A stretch of 64,000 nucleotides of DNA from Aquatica leii. Taxonomy: Eukaryota; Arthropoda; Insecta; Coleoptera; Lampyridae. Where the stretch lies: assembly GCA_035610365.1 (NCBI GenBank), contig CM069433.1, positions 59,510,487 through 59,574,486 of the forward strand, read 5' to 3'. Within the stretch, counting starts at the first letter, position 1. Each line of letters starts with the position of its first letter. Positions 57,590-64,000 of the stretch are shown one piece after another. Made by a program: the position numbers and the translations under genes. The notes under the pieces were generated by a model. The model was not told the origin of the DNA. It was given only the letters and a program-made list of their open reading frames with translations, and made no database searches.

Positions 57590-58450
57590 TTTTTTTAGTG
57601 CAATACCTAGTTTACTTGAGGTGAATCTTAAATAGTACTGTTCGTTTATCTAAAACTAACATCTATCAATCCACAAAGTTAAGTTTTAGCATGCCTTAGA
57701 ATATCTAAAACTGATGTTTTGTATACTTTTTCCAATAGTCTCCGATGGTATATGACATTAAGGTAGGTACGCTATTGTAGTTACTTATTAAAGACCTTTT
57801 AGTATGGAGTTCATCATTATTTGAAATATAACTGGTACATTAAACAAACCAAAACTCATACATCTAAAACGATAGGTGTTATCAGAAGTTATGAAACTTG
57901 TCTTATCTTTTGATGATTCTTCAACCAGATTTGATAGTACCCAATGCGCAAATCTAAAATGGTGAAATATTTCCTGTTATTTAAAAGATTCAATTAATCA
58001 TCAATTCTAGACAGAGGATAATAATCGTTGACAGTTATTTTATTTAACGATCGGCAATATACACAAAATTAAACGTCCCCAGTTTTGTTCTTCAATAAAA
58101 GACAGACTTGTAAACGGCAAGTCAAATTTTTTGAATACGTCTGTTTTCTTTATTTTCATTGCAATAGAAAAAATATGTTTACGTTTTTTCATTGCTAGAT
58201 CTGACTAAATCTATCTTCACCGCGGCTTTTGTTGTCAAATTAAGCTGACGCATGTTTAACAATAATGCCTTTGCATTTATTAACAAGCGCTAATAAATCA
58301 CAGATTTTTACCAGTTTCATCAGCTTTAATTTTATGCATCTTTTTTTAATTTGCCTCTCAAGCATTACTTGTAGTAGTATAACTTTGATAAGGGTTTTTC
58401 TCAAATTTTGTCGCGTGTAATTGTCCTTTGTATAATTTCCATTCGTCATT
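57590..58450 (-). pseudogene. Ty3/gypsy-type RT relic
   Basis: On the minus strand, QLNLTTKAAVKIDLVRSSNE (about 58250-58190) matches the linker before RT. NKTGDV, then FCVYCRSLNKI (about 58090-58040) and YYPLSRIDDQLNLLNNRKYF (58035-57970) follow. TILDLRIGYYQIWLK contains the first palm Asp. Then come RFRCMSFGLFNVPVIFQIMM (57870-57815) and TYLNVIYHRRLLEKVYK (about 57770-57720), where the Y-x-D-D box has become YLNV, so two catalytic Asp residues are lost. A weak continuation (NLTLWIDRC, YLRFTSSKLGI) reaches about 57590. Multiple frameshifts and stops. No LTRs found. The relic at 29.3-30.7 kb is the same broad type but a non-overlapping part. Confidence 0.8.
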
Positions 58451-61400
58451 AGATAAATTTAATAATTTTAATTCAAAATGAAATTTTATTATACAGTGGA
58501 GAATCATTTGTCCCGTTTCTTGCATACTATTTTTAACACGTTATTTATAGTTATTAGCATCTGTTTTTACATGTACATACGTGACTAACATAAATATTTA
58601 GTATTATAATTGCATCTGCAGTTCCAACACTAAGTTTTTATTCTGTTTTGCCTCAGTTTTCTCAGTTATGGCTTGTACTAACTTTTACTTTTGTGTATAC
58701 ACTATCAATGCTAAACATATGTAGCAGTGGATATCTATAAAAGTTTTACGGTACTGTTACTATACCAACTAAAGGGTTCAAATCATATTTTAAGTGTAAA
58801 AACCAGAGTTATGCGACTTTATCAGCACTCTAAATTTATATAAAAGTTAAAAAAACTTTTTATCTATAAATAGATTTTTAAAATATTTTGCATTCGAGTG
58901 TTTTACAGTGTTACAACCAATATTTACAACATTAATAACGTTTTTGCTACCTGATGTGCTTGATACTACTACCTATTGAGTGATATCTTTACAAAGGCAT
59001 TTGATTTGTTTTTGGACGATTTATAGCAGTAATATGTTTTGCAGCTTAAGTTTTTAAAAACGGCCGTTTATTTGAATATTTATTTAAAATTCTTAGATAA
59101 TCAAAAAATCTTAAATTATTAAACCCACTAACCATCCATTCTATGTTTTCGTTGCTTGTCATTTGACATTTATTACATCTAGTTTTTTAAACAAATATTT
59201 GACAATGTCTTGATTTGGCCTCCATTTCATATTTTGAACTTTTAATCAAAAAGCAACGGTACTCTCCGTTACCGCAAATGTGCATTTAAGCAACGCGCAC
59301 TATTGTAACAAGCTTCTCTTTTTGTACGGTAAAGCGACGCCTGTGAGTTTCGATAAAGCCAAATGGTTTATTGTATATAACTCTTTGTTTTTTTTATCAC
59401 TATTGTCATCTGTCAAAATAATTTTCACAATGAAAAACTCATTTTCTATTGCTTTATACAACATGATCACGTTTTCATATTTCCTCAGCTAATCGGTTAA
59501 CGTTGAATAAATATACGTTTTACCCAAGTAGGTAACAAGCTTTTCATTTATTGTTTTGCAACTTTTTTAAATAGGATTATTGCCATTGCGTTTTATTAAC
59601 AATTCTTTTATTATAGTATTTTGTGTATTTAAAGCCAATTTAACGTAACATGCTGTACACAAAAATCTAAGATAAACAAACATGCTTGACCAACATAGTG
59701 TTGGCTATAAGATTAAGTGTTGACTTATTAAATAACCACTAACACGATTGCGCAAAAAAAACTTAATCAGCACTAGCGCTACACCATGTTGAAACACGGC
59801 TCAATTACGGTTTTGATAACCTTTTAATTCTAGATATCGAACCAAATTATCAAAAAAGATTAATAACGGGAATGCTTTTCATAAAACAAAGCATAATAAT
59901 AATGTTAATTTCAACAATGACGCTCTAGCTTTAAGTACAATTTATAAGAATCGTATTAACAAGTTAAAGTAAAGCAAGGTTTCTCCAGTTATATCTGTAA
60001 TAATTCAATTTTCAACCTTGCTTTTGAAAAATTTATAATATTGTTAAGTCCACGTTTGTTACTGTTGCGTTGTAATGATTTTTATGTTGAATTACTTTAT
60101 TTTTGAAATTAATTTATTGTTGAAGTGCAGCCCTAGACACTCCACTTTTTAGTTCCTTATCTGTAACTGGAAATTTTTGCAGTTTTTAATTAACTTTCAA
60201 ATTTTATTTTTTACCTGTTGTGTGCCATGCATGTATTAACTGCAATTTTTAATAAAAACAGAGGCCTCAAGAAATGCACATTTATAGCCGCACAAAGCGT
60301 CGCCTTTTATAGACATTTAAAGTGTTTGATGCCTTTTCTCATTAAAGATTTCCAAAAAAAATGGTGCTGTATACATGATTTTTAAAAACTATCATTTTTA
60401 GATGTATTAAGTAAAATTCAACACGTACATAAAATTATTTATACTCACTGCTACAGTTATTTAATTAACAGTTTTTATAATTTTTTACTTGTGTATATTT
60501 AAAAATAAGTTTTAGAATATTGGTGTAAAATACCAAATAAATTTGTTTTTTCAGAAATATTTTATGCAAATACTTGTTTTACTGAAACTTTATTTGAGGC
60601 GAACGCAAATTAAAGACAATTTATATCAACTTAAAGCATTTTATTTCAGTGTGCAAATTTAAAGAGTTTTAATTTGTTTCTTTGAATATTCTCACAATTA
60701 AGCAAGCATAAATTGGATATTTTAAAACTCAAGATTTAAAGCTTTTTACATAATTTTATTTTTACAATAGTTTAACTTGTTTATTATTATTTACAATTCA
60801 ATTACAGCTGTTCCGTTTTCCAATTTTGAATAAATCTTAATAACAAAAAAAAATTATTAAAATTTAAATTAATTTTTTTATACTACATATTCGATTATTA
60901 TTTTACAATAAAATTGTAAAATAACGTTCAAGTGAATATAGTATATTCTTTGATTCTTATACCGTTAACTTAAAAACTTTATTTAATTTGAGATTTCATC
61001 AAGCAGCATAAACTGAAACAAATCTAAAAATGTAATCTATGGAAGTAGAGAAGATTAGGATTATACTAAGCAATATTGGCGACCGATAGTGAGTTCTTGG
61101 ATGCGTCTAATGGATTTCCTGTGTTTTCCAATGCATGCCAAGAGCCGACGAGTAGTGCTTGTGCCTCTAACTAAACCGCGATCTCTAAATGATTTTCAAA
61201 AAACAACTAATATAATAAAATAGTATTCAGTTTTGGTTTATACTTATTTTAATGATTAATTTTAATTTATATTTAAAATAAAATAATTATTTAAAACGAA
61301 GTAATGGTTTTCAATTAATAATTACAGATTTAAGATATCTCATTTTAATGCTAAATCGTAGATACACGTAAAGATAATTTTATTTTTTTGTTTCTTGTTC

Positions 61401-63319
61401 TAATTTAACAAATGTTTTTATCACCGTAAATAATTATTTGTTTACTGTAATTATTTGTTTTTGTAAAATTTCTACACCGAGCTATCTTGACTTTAAAGCT
61501 GAAATATGATAGATCATCAACCTAGAAGTAGAAAATAAAATATAATGTATATTACAAGTTTACCAACGTAATATTTTATAAATTGTATACAAAAGTATGT
61601 ATAAGCTGGTTTGGTTTACATAAACGGAATTGTATTTATAGCATGTATTCAATGTTATAAAGCATCAATATTGAAATTATGTAACTTTGGCTTGCACTTT
61701 TCTGCCAACGGCGCTAGCGAAAGAGAATACAACCAAACGTATTACAGCTATTTTTTAAAATTTGTAATAAATAACAGCTCTATGTTTTTTTAGAACTTAT
61801 AAAACTTAAACAAAATCGGTTAGTAGCATTATTTACGTTTTATTCGCTTTCTGTTATCATATCACGTACACCTATCTCAAGCATTATAATATTGTTTTAC
61901 ACTGCTTTGCTTAGTAGCTATCGTCAATAAAAGTTAAATTAAAAATAAAACCCAATTTTCTTTAACCCATATTATATTCAATAATAACACAAACTTAATA
62001 GGTGTGTATTATTATCAACAAAACTCGAAAAAATATCAAACAATCAGTTATTAATTTTTTTAGAATAATAAAATGTTTTAACTACTTTATGCATACACAA
62101 TTTTGATTTTTCTAGCTAGATACATTAAGAAACTAACACTGTTCATTGTAGTTTCTTTAATTATAAGTTGTTTAAAATACACAAAAGAAAACGTAAACAA
62201 TAAAATTCAATTTTTCAATGCATTTATTGTTTAACAAACTGTCATTATCTTACTTCTCTATGTTGAGGGATAATGTCTCATTTATTTCTTTTTTTAATAC
62301 TAACATTTAAAGTATTTTTGGTAGTTGCCAGACAGGTTTTATTTATTGGTATTTTTAATTTTTAATTGTGTAGAAAACCAAGTGTCAGTAAACTAACTAG
62401 GAGAAATTGCAATCTTTTAGCGTTAGATACATTAGTTTTTAATTACCTTTCAAAAAATTGTGTTTTCTAAATTAGTAACTTTTTAGAAGTAGGTAAATTA
62501 ATTAATGTTTTCTTATTTTAAGGTCATTGGTAGCTATTATGTGATCTAATTCAAACAACAGGTTAGGTAGAGTTATTTTATATTTAAAACAAGAAGAGCA
62601 TCATCTAATTGATTAGAAAAAATTGAATGTTTTACATCAAGTTAATTACTGTTATTAAAATAATGTTATGTTACATACAAAATAGTAATATTTAATTTTT
62701 GCTTTTTTGAATTTTTATGGTAATGCAAAGTGTAGAAAATAAACATTTATTTCACAAACTTGTTTTTTGTCATTAATTGTTGCAAGTTTATGTGTTGTTT
62801 AAGCACTAAAACGTTTTAGTAATCTAGAAAACGTTACTTAATTTAATTATTACGTTCCGTCAACACGTCAACAAAAAGCCAAGCCCAATTACTAGCAAGG
62901 AAAAGGCTCTGCTTGATTTAAACATTAAACGCATTGCGCTATAAATTAAGTTTTAAAAAACACAAAACAGAACACGAAAAGTTTTAAAAAGCATTAGACG
63001 GATGATGTTGCTAGAGAAATAACCACAAGGAGTAATCAGTTGTTTATATATTTTGAAATAATCACATTTAGTTTTTTTTACATTAATGTTATTCTTATAC
63101 AAAATATACGGTCTTGCAATTTTATTTTCAAGGGATGATTAAACATTTTAAAAGAAAGTCGTTAACGTAAAAAAATTGCATAATAATAAAAATATGCATG
63201 TTAATTTTTTTTGTTTTTTTTTTTAATTTTTAAGTGATTATTAAGCATATTAGATAAAAAAATTTCTTATATGTTTTCTGTGAAATAAACTTTACAATAC
63301 TTTTTCAAAATTATAGTTA
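58451..63319. other. AT-rich intergenic DNA
   Basis: No coding trace in almost 4.9 kb. A GC-richer island at 61070-61190 gives short open runs on the minus strand (RGTSTTRRLLACIGKHRKSI) but no known domain. GC-richer patch 59250-59370 is likewise unassigned. Confidence 0.45.
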
Positions 63320-63840
63320 AACGCAAAGTCTAGCTTGACATATCCATGAATTGCTATAATCTATTAGTCTTTGGTGTTGCCGTCGAATTCTTGACGCAGT
63401 TTTCTCAACACGGTTATGAAGATCAACCAAATGAATCATTTTGTTGGTGTATACCATAAACCTTATAACGCCTCATAATTAGAAATCAAATGGGCTAAGA
63501 CCGGGTGACCGTTAATCGATTTGGCAACACCAAGAAACCAGACGGGCCCAAATCTTTATCAAAAATCAAAAGGAAACAATTAATTTTCGCGCAATGTTTG
63601 CTAGACAATTGGATTTAGGACATCTACTTGGCGAGATATTTGTTAAATGCTACGAGAAGGATCATCTTCGACAAGATTTAAGAATTTTTTCTAGCATCCA
63701 AAAGTTGTTGGTGTTAACCACGTTTACAATTCCGACCTTAACTTATTTGCAATACACAACGAATACACCTTCTCGTGCACGAATTACTAGAGCAGTAAAA
63801 TTTAAATACGAAAATAATGTACATATATAATTGAACGTAA
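63320..63840 (-). pseudogene. Mariner/Tc1-type transposase with catalytic core deleted
   Basis: On the minus strand, LVEDDPSRS and QISRQVDVLNPIV (63672-63605) and TLREN are the N-terminal helix-turn-helix of a mariner-like transposase. Within about 40 bases the sequence passes directly into GPVWFLGVAKS / PNR, P-x-L-S-P-F-D-F and G-V-I (63545-63445), the C-terminal block with the third acidic residue in the D-F motif. The D-L-H-N-R-V-E-K helix and an R-rich end follow near 63330. The central 150 or so residues with the first two catalytic Asp residues are missing. A 5-base insertion and two stops disrupt the C-terminal block. The plus-strand 78-codon frame at 63594-63830 is its shadow. Confidence 0.75.
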
Positions 63841-64000
63841 CGTAAGTGTAACGTAAAAATGTGATGAATTTTAGTTATCTATTAAGAAAAGCGTTTTATA
63901 CTTCCTAATGCCTGATTAGATTAAGATTGGTAAACCCTTTAATTTGGAGGAGTGGCAATAAAAACTACTTTATAAGTTTTCTTAGGACGACGTTTCGTGG
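63841..64000. other. Window end; GAAACGTCG string on minus strand
   Basis: The last 13 bases read, on the minus strand, CCACGAAACGTCG. This is the same string as at 25054-25063, and the feature is cut by the window edge. Confidence 0.35.

Overview
This is about 64 kb of very AT-rich eukaryotic DNA. Base composition, a 52-bp intron and the mix of decayed transposon families (Tc1/mariner, P-like, Crypton, Harbinger-like, BEL/Pao, Ty3/gypsy, Penelope-like, several non-LTR clades) suggest an insect, probably a beetle. That host assignment is inference. No bacterial-style genes, rRNA, tRNA or CRISPR arrays are visible. Almost every protein trace is a transposable-element relic with stops, frameshifts or deletions. 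Only one long intact reading frame exists, a non-LTR reverse transcriptase at 54624-56024.

Layout. 0.4-3.4 kb: a Penelope-like GIY-YIG fragment (+) and a broken Tc1-type transposase (-). 4.2-9.5 kb: a 5.34-kb structure with long imperfect inverted arms, holding a non-LTR endonuclease fragment, a palindromic MITE and a P-element-like transposase scrap; the 3' end of a related non-LTR element lies just beyond it. 10.6-12.2 kb: a non-autonomous DNA transposon with matching termini and a 3-bp target duplication. 13.6-14.2 kb: Tc1-like relic. 19.0-19.5 kb: N-terminal half of an IS630-like transposase. 20.9-22.6 kb: BEL/Pao pol relic (-). 25.0 kb: a hammerhead-like motif. 25.9-26.7 kb: a GC-rich foldback element in AT-rich surroundings. 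29.3-31.5 kb: an abutting gypsy relic (-) and non-LTR endonuclease/RT relic (+). 34.7-40.0 kb: a second, unrelated long-inverted-repeat structure of 5.32 kb with a Tc1-like pseudogene inside. 44.6-47.8 kb: two IS630-like relics and a nearly complete Crypton tyrosine recombinase pseudogene with a recognisable intron. 50.3-51.0 kb: the best candidate for a host feature, a relatively GC-rich stretch with three CACGTG E-boxes, a Grainyhead-type site and a short coding start running in phase into a strong splice donor. 51.3-54.0 kb: a duplicated unit interrupted by 1.3 kb. 54.5-56.0 kb: the intact RT element. 57.6-58.5 kb: gypsy RT relic. 63.3-63.8 kb: a mariner-like transposase whose catalytic core is deleted.

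The picture is a gene-poor intergenic or intronic region built up by nested insertions and decay. If the exon at 50.9 kb is real, the DNA to its right could be a large first intron. The points most worth testing are the two long-inverted-repeat structures, the foldback element, the Crypton with its intron, the hammerhead-like motifs, and the E-box promoter/exon.
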